Source of the DNA: Thermococcus sp. JdFR-02
GTDB taxonomy: Archaea; Methanobacteriota_B; Thermococci; Thermococcales; Thermococcaceae
Direction of reading: 5' to 3'
NCBI GenBank assembly: GCA_002009975.1
Contig: MTLP01000028.1
Coordinates: 56,546-108,533, forward strand
DNA: 51,988 bases
The first letter of the stretch is position 1, and each line of letters opens with the position of its first letter. The notes under the pieces were generated by a model, which worked only from the letters and a program-made list of their open reading frames with translations, made no database searches and was not told the origin of the DNA. Below are positions 1-8,951 of this stretch, in pieces. The position numbers and the translations under genes were made by a program.

Positions 1-196
1 CTAGGGAATTCATGATTCCGACATCTTGAGCACTTCCTCCCAGCTGGAGCAGATAGAGAGGCATTAAAATTGAAGTTCCCCCTGTTGATACTTTAAATGG
101 AATAAAGGAATAAAACCACTTGGGTACCTTTGTGGTGCCGTAATGTAGCCCTGACATCTTTTTAGCCATCATACTTGCGTGTACTCTCTTATTCAT
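1..196 (-). CDS. MFS transporter, N-terminal part (runs off the window)
   Basis: Only the first 65 or so codons lie in the window, read on the minus strand from ATG at 196-194, with GGTGGG four bases upstream. The translated start has a short basic cytoplasmic segment (MNKRVHASMMAKKMSG), then a hydrophobic stretch with a Gly/Thr-rich turn and LMPLYLLQLGGS followed by AQDVGIMNSL. This is the usual pattern of the first helix and first loop of major facilitator superfamily permeases. The substrate cannot be told from this fragment. The call rests on pattern only. Confidence 0.7.
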   Translation of the reverse strand, partial: MNKRVHASMMAKKMSGLHYGTTKVPKWFYSFIPFKVSTGGTSILMPLYLLQLGGSAQDVGIMNSL

Positions 197-437
197 TTTC
201 CCACCAACTTTCAATTGAGGAATATTCCAATATCGTGCTTTTTATGCGGCTCATTGTAGCGGAGGGTAGAGTAGAGAAGAGTATTTAAATCTTTCTATTC
301 TAAAATTATGCCTTTTATCTCCAAATTAGCACGAATGCGACTAAATAAATCTTTGATGGAGAAATAGATGAAAATCCTTCTTCTAGTCGTTTTAAGAGGC
401 TTATAAAAGGGAGTTCAGTATCTAATTTGGGGGGACA
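197..437. promoter_or_regulatory. Intergenic region with likely MFS promoter(s), minus strand
   Basis: The 241 bases between the MFS start and the stop of the acetyltransferase hold no convincing ORF. Two TATA-like elements read on the minus strand: one around 282-290 (TTTAAATAC) and one around 401-410 (TTTTATAAG). The nearer one would give a leader of about 60 bases. An inverted repeat, CGACTA (338-343) with TAGTCG (384-389), lies between them. No RNA gene is recognised. Confidence 0.4.
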
Positions 438-1355
438 TTACTGCACTCTTTTTGATAGTATTATGCTCTTTTCTATGATCTTCGGCTTAAATTCCCTTAT
501 TTTGTTGTAGTCTTCCACAGACACAAGTGTCCTTAAAGTCTTAAATCCTAAATATTTAGCTCTATTTATGGCAAAACTTAGAGCTTCTTTTGGATTTTTG
601 CCCCAAAGATAAAGATAGACAATTTTTGGGTTAGAGAAACTCTCTTTAAGGGTATAATAGTATTTATGCTCCATTATCCCAGTCTCATAATAAATCTTAT
701 CGTTAATCCCAAAGATTTTGTCTTTTATAACAAACCAGTGGCAATAAGAGCTTTGAAACTTTCCGAAGATCATCTCTTTAGTTTTTATCTTCTCCCATGG
801 AAATTCCTCCATTTTTATGTTGACTTCTCTTTTGGGCGTCTCTGGGAGGTCTATATCTACTGAAAGTCCACTGTAAACCGTCTCATTGAACCCAAGCTTT
901 GAGTAAAATCCTACAGCGTTGGGATCTGGAGTTACGGTTATTAACTCGCACTCTTTGTCTTTAGCTAACTCGAAGAGATATTCCAGAATTGCTCTCCCAA
1001 TACCCCTTCTCCTAAATTTTTTATGAACTTCTAAGACATCTAATTGGGCTATTCTTTTCATTTCTCCTTTTATTGGTTCCTCACTAATTAAAACTTCTGC
1101 ATGTCCGACTACTTTTCCATTTATCTCAGCCACTATAGGGCACTGATTTTCCAAGAGTAGTGTGTTTAAGTGAATGGCACAGCTTTCAACGCTCATCCAA
1201 GGACCACCATGCAAATATCTGTCTCTAATCGTCAGGTTTTCATAAGCATCTTCTATCTTTGAGTCTCCGATATGTCTGTACCACTTTTCAATATCGGAGC
1301 AGTGCACTCTAGTAATTCCCTTTGCATCTTCTAACCTTGCCATTCTAATTTTCAT
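438..1355 (-). CDS. GNAT family N-acetyltransferase, two-part protein
   Basis: This 305-residue protein has a GNAT fold in its first half. The acetyl-CoA pyrophosphate loop is clear (RRRGIGRAILEYLF, residues about 115-127), followed by the closing motif PNAVGFYSKLGF at 145-156. The family transfers an acetyl group to an amine; the substrate is not visible here. Residues after about 180 form a second alpha/beta part of unknown role, so the protein is about twice the usual GNAT length. The ATG at 1355 has GGTGA just upstream. It lies 25 bases beyond the TPR gene stop on the same strand and may be co-transcribed with it. Confidence 0.85.
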   Translation of the reverse strand: MKIRMARLEDAKGITRVHCSDIEKWYRHIGDSKIEDAYENLTIRDRYLHGGPWMSVESCAIHLNTLLLENQCPIVAEINGKVVGHAEVLISEEPIKGEMKRIAQLDVLEVHKKFRRRGIGRAILEYLFELAKDKECELITVTPDPNAVGFYSKLGFNETVYSGLSVDIDLPETPKREVNIKMEEFPWEKIKTKEMIFGKFQSSYCHWFVIKDKIFGINDKIYYETGIMEHKYYYTLKESFSNPKIVYLYLWGKNPKEALSFAINRAKYLGFKTLRTLVSVEDYNKIREFKPKIIEKSIILSKRVQ

Positions 1356-1380
1356 AATAATTCACCAAAAAGAAATGAAA

Positions 1381-2346
1381 TTAAAACTCAGCCTCTGCTA
1401 AAAGTTCGAGTAAATTAAGCAATCTCCTATTTTCTACACTAGATATGGCTTCTCTAACCTCATCCTCTTTGATTTTACCATCCTTAAAGAGTGCAACAGC
1501 TTTAACACCTTCAAAGAACTGCTTCATTTCAGGGTCCTCTGAAACCCTTATGAACATATCCATGCTATTGTATATTGTTTCAAATTCATCTTCAATCATC
1601 AGTTGCCATATAACATCTATCAGCGCTTCAAAAACGATATCTAAATATTCTCCCCTCTTTCCTTCAATCATTGCATATAAACATTCTTGCAAAGCTGCTT
1701 CATAGTTATCCTTATCTTCAAAAATTTCCTCAATAACTAGGTGAGCTTGAGATTTTATCGTTGGTTTGTCAATAAGTTTTGGTAATAGTTCAGCTATTTC
1801 TGCTTTTGCTTCGCTTATTTCACCCTTCTCAAACTTCAAATAAGCAATGTATACAAGCGTATGGAGGTAATCTTCCTCCCTTTCAAGCTCTTCAAATATT
1901 TCAGCAGCCTTTCCCATAAGGTCTATTGCCTTGTCATATTCTGTAAATTCCTCATGGATTAAACCCATGTTGTAGTATATCTTTGCTATGTTCTCTTTGT
2001 TGCCCTTTTCGGTTTCCTCTTCAAGAATTTGAAGGTATAAATCAAGGGCTTTTTCAAGCTCTCCAATTAGAGCATATAAATCTGCAAGATGGAACTTTGC
2101 ATCAAATGTGTCTTCTTTCTTAACAAAGGCTTCAAATTCTCCTATTCTATCTTCCTCCAAAAATTCCAGATAGAAGTAGACAACCAGTTTGTAAAGCTCA
2201 AAATGTTTGCATTCAACGGCTAATTTTTCTGCCTTTTTCAAGATTTCACTAAGTTGTTCTCCCTCAAGTTCATCTGCTTTGTAATACAAAAGCTCAACCA
2301 ACTTATCGCAGTCTTTCGTTTCTATTGCCTTTAAAATCTCTTCCAT
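1381..2346 (-). CDS. TPR repeat protein
   Basis: An acidic, all-helical protein of about 321 residues with tetratricopeptide-like helix pairs. The clearest repeats are LADLYALIGELEKALDLY, YYNMGLIHEEFTEYDKAIDL and the next pair (residues about 70-190). TPR proteins act as binding scaffolds; there is no catalytic motif. A TTG four codons upstream (2358) is in frame, but the ATG at 2346 has GGGG just before it and is preferred. The gene is divergent from RNase Z. Confidence 0.8.
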   Translation of the reverse strand: MEEILKAIETKDCDKLVELLYYKADELEGEQLSEILKKAEKLAVECKHFELYKLVVYFYLEFLEEDRIGEFEAFVKKEDTFDAKFHLADLYALIGELEKALDLYLQILEEETEKGNKENIAKIYYNMGLIHEEFTEYDKAIDLMGKAAEIFEELEREEDYLHTLVYIAYLKFEKGEISEAKAEIAELLPKLIDKPTIKSQAHLVIEEIFEDKDNYEAALQECLYAMIEGKRGEYLDIVFEALIDVIWQLMIEDEFETIYNSMDMFIRVSEDPEMKQFFEGVKAVALFKDGKIKEDEVREAISSVENRRLLNLLELLAEAEF

Positions 2347-2436
2347 ATTTATCCCCAAATTATCATTTGGAAGTTGAGATATTTAACTTTTGGGAGAGCG
2401 ATAGCCTTTTTATCTTAACCTTCCTAATCCTTAATC

Positions 2437-3333
2437 ATGCTAGAAATAGTTTTCCTTGGTACTGGTGGGATAATGCCAACTGAAGAGAGAAACGTTATTA
2501 GCATAGCTTTGAGATATGAGGGAGAGATTATTTTGTTTGATGTTGGTGAAGGGACTTTAAGGCAGATGAAAATTGCTAAAATAAGCCCAATGAAAATTGA
2601 AAAGATTTTTATCACGCATTTTCACGGTGATCATTACCTTGGCTTAATGAGTTTAATCCAGACGATGACTCTCTGGAATAGGGAAAAGCCTTTGCACATT
2701 TACGGACCAAAGTACACATACACTTTTATCCAAAATTATTTACAAAGCGGCTTTTTTAGACCTTCATTCCAAATTTATGTGCACGAACTTGGTGAAAAAA
2801 GGATGGATTTTGATAAATACGAAATTTGGAGCTTTAAAGTTGAGCATGGGGTTCCAGCCTTAGGTTATGTGTTTAAGGAAAAAGATAAAAGAGGAGCCTT
2901 TGATTTGGGGAAAATAGCAGAACTTGGCTTAAAACCAGGTCCTTGGATGAAAGAACTCGAAATTAAAGGAAAAATAACCATAAATGGAAAAGCTGTTTAT
3001 TTAGAAGATGTTACAAAGGGAAAGCAGAAGGGAGTTAAAGTTGTTTATAGCGGAGATACTGAACCGTGCGAAAGGATAAAGTTATTTTCAGAGAAGGCGG
3101 ACATTTTGATACATGAAGCAACTTATCTAAGTGGAGAGGATAAAAATGAAAGCTATCACTCCACTGTGAGTGAAGCTTGTGAAGTTGCAAAAAGTTCAAA
3201 GGTTAAGCTCTTGGCTTTGGTTCATAGGGCACCAAGGTATAAATATAAGGAGTATTTAGAAAAAGCAAGAGAGCTTTGCAGTGTTCCTTTCATAGTTCCA
3301 AAGGACTTTGATAGGCTAACTTTTAATCGGTGA
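2437..3333 (+). CDS. rnz: Ribonuclease Z (tRNA 3'-processing endonuclease)
   Basis: RNase Z cuts the 3' trailer from tRNA precursors before CCA is added or exposed. The 298-residue protein is a metallo-beta-lactamase with the zinc motif HFHGDH at residues 61-66, and the later ligands in VYSGDTEP and DILIHEATY, followed by the HST signature. The N-terminal LGTGGIMPTEERN strand is typical of this family. Length fits the short (RNase ZS) form. ATG 2437 lies about 25-30 bases after a TATA-like TTTTTATC at 2408-2415, so the mRNA may be nearly leaderless. The next gene starts six bases after its stop. Confidence 0.93.
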   Translation: MLEIVFLGTGGIMPTEERNVISIALRYEGEIILFDVGEGTLRQMKIAKISPMKIEKIFITHFHGDHYLGLMSLIQTMTLWNREKPLHIYGPKYTYTFIQNYLQSGFFRPSFQIYVHELGEKRMDFDKYEIWSFKVEHGVPALGYVFKEKDKRGAFDLGKIAELGLKPGPWMKELEIKGKITINGKAVYLEDVTKGKQKGVKVVYSGDTEPCERIKLFSEKADILIHEATYLSGEDKNESYHSTVSEACEVAKSSKVKLLALVHRAPRYKYKEYLEKARELCSVPFIVPKDFDRLTFNR

Positions 3334-3338
3334 GAAGT

Positions 3339-4013
3339 ATGAGCTACTTACGCTACGTTAAAGTTGTTGGAACAATGCACGTTTCACCTCAAAGTAGAGA
3401 GAATGTGATGAAGGCTATTTTAAACGAAAAGCCCAATGCTATAGCTGTTGAACTTGATAATAGGAGATTTATTTCTCTTCAAATGCCAAAAAAAGAGCTT
3501 AAACTCGGGGATGCATTAAAATTTGGGAGGAGAGGAATAGTCCAATACATTTTGACAAAAGTTGAGGAAAAGCTGGGAGAAGAATTTGGAATGATGCCAG
3601 GGGGAGAAATGAAGGCAGCTATAGAGCTTGCCCAAACCTTTAGAATCCCTCTCTTTCTCATTGATGAGGACATAAACTTAATTACTATGAAAATCTTGAA
3701 AGCGCCATTTAGAGAGAAATTTTTCCTGTTTTTGGAGAGTTTAACTGTGTTTTTGCCTATTTTGCCCTCAAGGGAAGTTAGGGAGAGTGATATCCTAAGA
3801 GAATTTAAGGACATGATGATTCAGTTTAAGCGCCGCTATCCTTACCTTTTCCATATTTTAGTTGAGGAGAGAAATGAGATAATGGCAAAAAACCTTAAAG
3901 CTATTGTTGATGAATTAAAGCGTAGAGGTGTTAAAAAACCGAGAGTATTAGCAGTGGTTGGTTTGGGGCATGTTAAAGGAATTGAGAGGGTTTTGAACTC
4001 TTACGGTGATTAG
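3339..4013 (+). CDS. TraB/PrgY-family protein
   Basis: This protein of about 224 residues has the two features of the TraB/Tiki-like family: an N-terminal GTMHVSPQS strand with a conserved His, and a C-terminal VVGLGHVKGIE motif. Family members are thought to be metal-dependent hydrolases or pheromone-shutdown proteins; the archaeal role is unknown. A GTG at 3330 is in frame and overlaps the rnz stop, but the ATG at 3339 has a perfect GGTGA five bases before it and is chosen. It is probably in one operon with rnz, the KH-like gene and the M50 protease. Confidence 0.82.
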   Translation: MSYLRYVKVVGTMHVSPQSRENVMKAILNEKPNAIAVELDNRRFISLQMPKKELKLGDALKFGRRGIVQYILTKVEEKLGEEFGMMPGGEMKAAIELAQTFRIPLFLIDEDINLITMKILKAPFREKFFLFLESLTVFLPILPSREVRESDILREFKDMMIQFKRRYPYLFHILVEERNEIMAKNLKAIVDELKRRGVKKPRVLAVVGLGHVKGIERVLNSYGD

Positions 4014-4015
4014 CT

Positions 4016-4195
4016 ATGATTCAAAGATTAAGGCAAATGTTAAAAGTTGAGATACTTGAGGTGGAATATGAGGGGGATAAGATTATCGTTTACGTTCCGA
4101 GAGATCAGGTGCGGATTGCAGTTGGAAGTGGAGGTTCGGCAGTAAAAGCTGCAGAACTTGTTTTGGGTAAGAAAATAGAAATTAGGGGGAGATAA
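4016..4195 (+). CDS. Small KH-domain-like protein (59 aa)
   Basis: A short ORF fills the gap between the TraB and M50 genes: ATG at 4016 (two bases after the preceding stop) to TAA at 4193-4195. The middle reads VEYEGDKIIVYVPRDQVRIA then VGSGGSAVKAAELVLGKKIE. This is the strand - basic loop - GxGG - helix arrangement of the type II KH domain seen in NusA. It probably binds single-stranded RNA. Very tight spacing on both sides supports co-transcription. Function beyond RNA binding is unknown. Confidence 0.8.
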   Translation: MIQRLRQMLKVEILEVEYEGDKIIVYVPRDQVRIAVGSGGSAVKAAELVLGKKIEIRGR

Positions 4196-4196
4196 A

Positions 4197-4775
4197 ATGA
4201 GATTAAATAAGCAAGAGCTTGAAGATTTAGCAATTTCATATTTTGTTTTACTACTCCTGTTTTCAAACTTTAATATTAAAGTTGTTCCATACGTTGCCTT
4301 AGCAGTTCTAACTGCCTTTGTTTTTCATGAATTAGCCCATAGGCAAGTGGCTAAGAAATACGGCTATGTTGCATTTTACAAACGTTGGGACACTGGAATA
4401 ATGATTGCCTTGCTCCTTGGTATATTAGGAAAAGCAGTTTTTGGTAAAGCAATTGTTTTTGCAGCCCTCGGAGCAGTCTATATTTATGCTCCCTACCAAT
4501 ATTGGGAGGATAAAGAAGCTGAAGGAAGAATAAGTTTTTCAGGACCTTTAACAAACATTGTAATTGGAATAGTTGCTGTGCTAATTCTAAAAACTATGAG
4601 CTTGCCTTTGGTGGCTACGTTTGCTCTATATTACACAGCGGCAGTTAACTTCTGGTTAGCGTTTTTCAACCTATTGCCAATCCCACCCTTGGATGGATAT
4701 AAAGTGCTTAGGTGGAACACCGCATATTGGGCACTTGGGGTTGGATTTTCATATCTAATGTATTCTCTCCTTTAA
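4197..4775 (+). CDS. Membrane M50-family (site-2 type) zinc protease
   Basis: A 192-residue, strongly hydrophobic protein with about five membrane segments. The zinc motif HELAH lies at residues 44-48 inside a membrane helix, and the third-ligand motif LLPIPPLDGYKV is near residues 158-170. Both match intramembrane metalloproteases of the M50 group. The ATG follows the KH-like gene stop by one base. Likely substrates are membrane-anchored regulators, but nothing in the neighbourhood shows which. Confidence 0.85.
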   Translation: MRLNKQELEDLAISYFVLLLLFSNFNIKVVPYVALAVLTAFVFHELAHRQVAKKYGYVAFYKRWDTGIMIALLLGILGKAVFGKAIVFAALGAVYIYAPYQYWEDKEAEGRISFSGPLTNIVIGIVAVLILKTMSLPLVATFALYYTAAVNFWLAFFNLLPIPPLDGYKVLRWNTAYWALGVGFSYLMYSLL

Positions 4776-4782
4776 TTTGTTT

Positions 4783-4799
4783 TTTCACTCTTAGTGATA
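4783..4799 (+). promoter_or_regulatory. Near-consensus Thermococcales glycolytic motif (TrmBL1/Tgr site)
   Basis: The bases read TTTCAC-N5-GTGATA. The published motif bound by TrmBL1/Tgr is TATCAC-N5-GTGATA, so 11 of 12 fixed positions match and the N5 spacing is exact. A TATA-like TTTTAA lies at 4813-4818, downstream of it. In this family a site upstream of the TATA box usually means activation and one downstream means repression. Confidence 0.6.
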
Positions 4800-4855
4800 C
4801 AATATAGAAAGAGTTTTAACCACTAAAATGATATCCTATGTTGGAGGGAGTTAAT

Positions 4856-5425
4856 GTGGAGTACAAGGAACCTTTTGGAGTTAAACTCGACTTTGATAGT
4901 GGCATCATTGAGAAAGCTAAGAAAATCGTTAGAAGACTAAGCGATATGAAAGGCTATTATGTCAACGAGGAAGCATACGAAGAGCTTTTAAAGGAGAATC
5001 CAGTGATTTACGAAGTTTATGCAATTGAGCAGGAGGAAAAGGAAGGCGACTTAAACTTTGCGACAACTGTGTTACATCCGGGTAAAGTTGGCAATGAGTT
5101 CTTTATGACCAAAGGTCATTATCACGCGAAATTGGACAGGGCAGAAATTTATGTAGGGCTTAAAGGGAAGGGTGGAATGCTTTTACAGACACCAGAAGGG
5201 GAAGCAAGATGGATTGAAATGGAAGAAGGAACAATCGTTTATGTTCCACCATACTGGGCACATAGGACAATAAATATTGGGAAGGAACCATTTATATTCC
5301 TAGCTATTTATCCAGCAGATGCTGGTCACGACTATGGAACAATAGCAGAGAAAGGCTTTTCAAAGATTGTGGTGGAAGAAGAAAATAGAATCGTCGTGAA
5401 AGACAATCCAAAATGGAAGGATTGA
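4856..5425 (+). CDS. pgiA: Phosphoglucose isomerase, cupin type
   Basis: The enzyme interconverts glucose-6-phosphate and fructose-6-phosphate in the modified Embden-Meyerhof pathway of Thermococcales. An upstream ATG at 4838 is in frame, but the GTG at 4856 follows a strong GGAGGGAG (4843-4850) by five bases. With that start the protein is 189 residues, the same as the Pyrococcus furiosus enzyme. The cupin metal ligands then fall at His88, His90, Glu97 and His136 (GHYHAKLDRAEIY and YWAHRTIN), the same numbers as in that enzyme. The gene follows a candidate glycolytic-regulator site and precedes ADP-glucokinase. Confidence 0.95.
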   Translation: MEYKEPFGVKLDFDSGIIEKAKKIVRRLSDMKGYYVNEEAYEELLKENPVIYEVYAIEQEEKEGDLNFATTVLHPGKVGNEFFMTKGHYHAKLDRAEIYVGLKGKGGMLLQTPEGEARWIEMEEGTIVYVPPYWAHRTINIGKEPFIFLAIYPADAGHDYGTIAEKGFSKIVVEEENRIVVKDNPKWKD

Positions 5426-5475
5426 ATTTTCTTTGATTTTATTTAATAATCTTCGTTTAATTTAAATCTTTCTAG

Positions 5476-6888
<1,413 letters not shown>

Positions 6889-6909
6889 CTCTTTTTTAAT
6901 TTATTTTTA
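6889..6909 (+). terminator. T-rich tract after ADP-glucokinase
   Basis: Runs of T (CTTTTTT, then TTTATTTTT) directly follow the glucokinase stop. Oligo-T tracts without a hairpin are the usual archaeal termination signal. It separates this gene from the mannosylglycerate operon, which has its own TATA element. Confidence 0.5.
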
Positions 6910-6918
6910 ATATGGATA

Positions 6919-7022
6919 AATTTTATATACGTCAATTGCCTAAAATACTATTGGTCAATTTTATGCCCCCTTGGTGGCTTAGCTGAGTTGAATAAAATTC
7001 TAATTCATTTGGAGGTGATGTT
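6919..7022 (+). promoter_or_regulatory. Promoter and leader of the mannosylglycerate operon
   Basis: A TATA element TTTATATA (6922-6929) would start transcription near 6950, leaving a leader of about 70 bases before mpgS, with a strong GGAGGTGAT just before its ATG. The element GTCAATT occurs twice, at 6931-6937 and 6955-6961. The leader contains a seven-codon ORF (ATG 6963 to TGA 6986; MPPWWLS). Confidence 0.55.
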
Positions 7023-8207
7023 ATGCTTTTAGAGGCTCCTGTTTATAAAGAACTCTTTGGAGCGGTTGAAATATATGAGGTTCAAAAGGTGATAAAGCTT
7101 GATACAGAAACTGAAGATATTCACAGTTTCACAGTTAAGAATTTGCCCAGGGGTGATATATATAAAACCCTTGGAGAGATGGCGATTGTTGTTCCAATGA
7201 AAAATGAGAAGCTACAGCTTGTTGATGGTGTTTTAAAAGCAATCCCTCATAAATGTCCAATCATAATTGTTTCAAGCAGCAAAAGAGAGGGTCCAAACTT
7301 GTTTAAACAAGAAGTCGACTTAGTGAAGCACTTTTACAACTTAACGCACTCAAAGATAATTATGATTCATCAAAAGGATATTGGATTAGCAAAAGCCTTC
7401 AAAGAAGTAGGTTACACGGATATTTTAGATAGTAGTGGTAACATTAGAAGTGGAAAAGGGGAAGGTATGTTAATTGGTATTCTCTTAGCTAAAGCTATAG
7501 GTGCAAAGTATGTTGGATTTGTTGATGCCGACAACTACATTCCGGGAGCTGTCAATGAGTACGTTAAAGACTATGCTGCTGGCTTTTTAATGAGTGAAAG
7601 CGATTATGCAATGGTACGCCTAAGCTGGCGTCACAAACCAAAAGTAGGTAAGAGAGGATTGTATTTCAGAAAATGGGGAAGAGTTAGTGAAATAACCAAC
7701 CGCTACATGAACATGCTTCTTGGGGAGGGTACAAACTTTGAAACGAACATAATTGTAACAGGGAATGCTGGGGAGCATGCAATGACAACAAAATTAGCTG
7801 AAATACTACCTTTCTCCACTGGTTACTCTATTGAGCCTTTTGAACTTGTTTATTTATTTGAGAGATTTGGACGCTGGGAGAACGTTGAGGAGTATCAAGA
7901 TATTTATGACCAAGGAATTGAAGTCTTCCAGATTGAAACCTTGAATCCGCACTTGCATGAAGAAAAGGGTCAGGAACATGTTAAAGACATGATACTAATG
8001 TCATTGGCGACGATTTATCACTCAAAGCTGGCATCTGAACGCTTAAGGCAAAGAATCCTTGATGATCTTAAAATGCATGGAATCTTGGGAGATGATGAAG
8101 AGCCAAAGAAGCCCATTGTAATGAGAGCAATTAAGGATATAGACGTTGAGAAATGGATAAAAGTTCTTGAGAACAACTCTGAGTCGTTGTTAAAGTTTGA
8201 GCTATAA
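7023..8207 (+). CDS. mpgS: Mannosyl-3-phosphoglycerate synthase
   Basis: It joins mannose from GDP-mannose to 3-phosphoglycerate, giving mannosyl-3-phosphoglycerate, the precursor of the compatible solute mannosylglycerate. The protein is 394 residues, the length of the P. horikoshii enzyme (family GT55), and shares its characteristic segments: [32 protein letters not shown] and the nucleotide-sugar motif [11 protein letters not shown] near residue 170. ATG 7023 follows GGAGGTGAT. It is the first gene of a four-gene operon. Confidence 0.97.
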   Translation: MLLEAPVYKELFGAVEIYEVQKVIKLDTETEDIHSFTVKNLPRGDIYKTLGEMAIVVPMKNEKLQLVDGVLKAIPHKCPIIIVSSSKREGPNLFKQEVDLVKHFYNLTHSKIIMIHQKDIGLAKAFKEVGYTDILDSSGNIRSGKGEGMLIGILLAKAIGAKYVGFVDADNYIPGAVNEYVKDYAAGFLMSESDYAMVRLSWRHKPKVGKRGLYFRKWGRVSEITNRYMNMLLGEGTNFETNIIVTGNAGEHAMTTKLAEILPFSTGYSIEPFELVYLFERFGRWENVEEYQDIYDQGIEVFQIETLNPHLHEEKGQEHVKDMILMSLATIYHSKLASERLRQRILDDLKMHGILGDDEEPKKPIVMRAIKDIDVEKWIKVLENNSESLLKFEL

Positions 8208-8216
8208 GGTGTTAGC

Positions 8217-8951
8217 ATGAAAGTGATTTTCCTTGATTTGGACAAGACTTTGATTGGTGAAGATTATTCACCAGAACCAGCAAAGCCGATAATTGAAAAG
8301 CTAAAAAAGCTTGAGTTTAAAATAATTTTTAACTCATCAAAGACAAGGGCTGAGCAGGAATACTACAGAGAAGCATTAAATATTAAGGAGCCATTCATAG
8401 TTGAGAACGGAAGTGCAGTTTACATACCAAAGGATTATTTTCCATTTAACTTTAAATTTACGAGAGAGGATGCAGATTACTACATTATAGAGCTTGGTGA
8501 AAGGTATCCGGTTATTAAGGAAACTTTAGACAAGATCAGTGAAGATTTTGGGCTTAAATATTATGGGAATTCAAGCATTGAGGAAGTCATGAAATTTACA
8601 AATCTTCCAAGAAAACTTGCCAGACTTGCCATGATAAGAGAATACTCAGAAACCATATTTAAATGGGAAAAAGAAGGATTTGAGAGAGCTTTAGAGAGAA
8701 ATGGTTTAAAAGTTGTAAAAGGAAGCAGGTTTTACAATGTAACGGGAAAAACAGATAAAGGAAAAGCTACTAAGATTGTCCTAAGCTTGTACTCCAAAAT
8801 TGGAGAAGTTGAGAGCTATGCTGTTGGGGATGGTTTAAATGATGTTCCAATGCTCGATGCTGTTGACTTCGCTTTCATTGTTGGAGATCTAAAACATCCG
8901 AATGCTAAAAATATAAGATCGATAAAAGAAATCTTGGAGGTGATGGAATGA
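8217..8951 (+). CDS. mpgP: Mannosyl-3-phosphoglycerate phosphatase
   Basis: This HAD-superfamily phosphatase removes the phosphate from mannosyl-3-phosphoglycerate to give mannosylglycerate. The 244-residue protein has the nucleophile motif DLDKTL at residues 6-11, the second motif FNSSKTRAE near 39-47, and the metal motif GDGLNDVPML in the last quarter, with a Cof/MPGP-type cap between. It starts nine bases after mpgS and its end overlaps the next gene by four bases, so translation is probably coupled. Confidence 0.95.
   Translation: MKVIFLDLDKTLIGEDYSPEPAKPIIEKLKKLEFKIIFNSSKTRAEQEYYREALNIKEPFIVENGSAVYIPKDYFPFNFKFTREDADYYIIELGERYPVIKETLDKISEDFGLKYYGNSSIEEVMKFTNLPRKLARLAMIREYSETIFKWEKEGFERALERNGLKVVKGSRFYNVTGKTDKGKATKIVLSLYSKIGEVESYAVGDGLNDVPMLDAVDFAFIVGDLKHPNAKNIRSIKEILEVME

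Noticed and set aside
197-437. C/D box small RNA or fluoride riboswitch upstream of the MFS gene
   Set aside because: Only fragments such as TTGATGG occur; no proper box C, D or riboswitch core is present.
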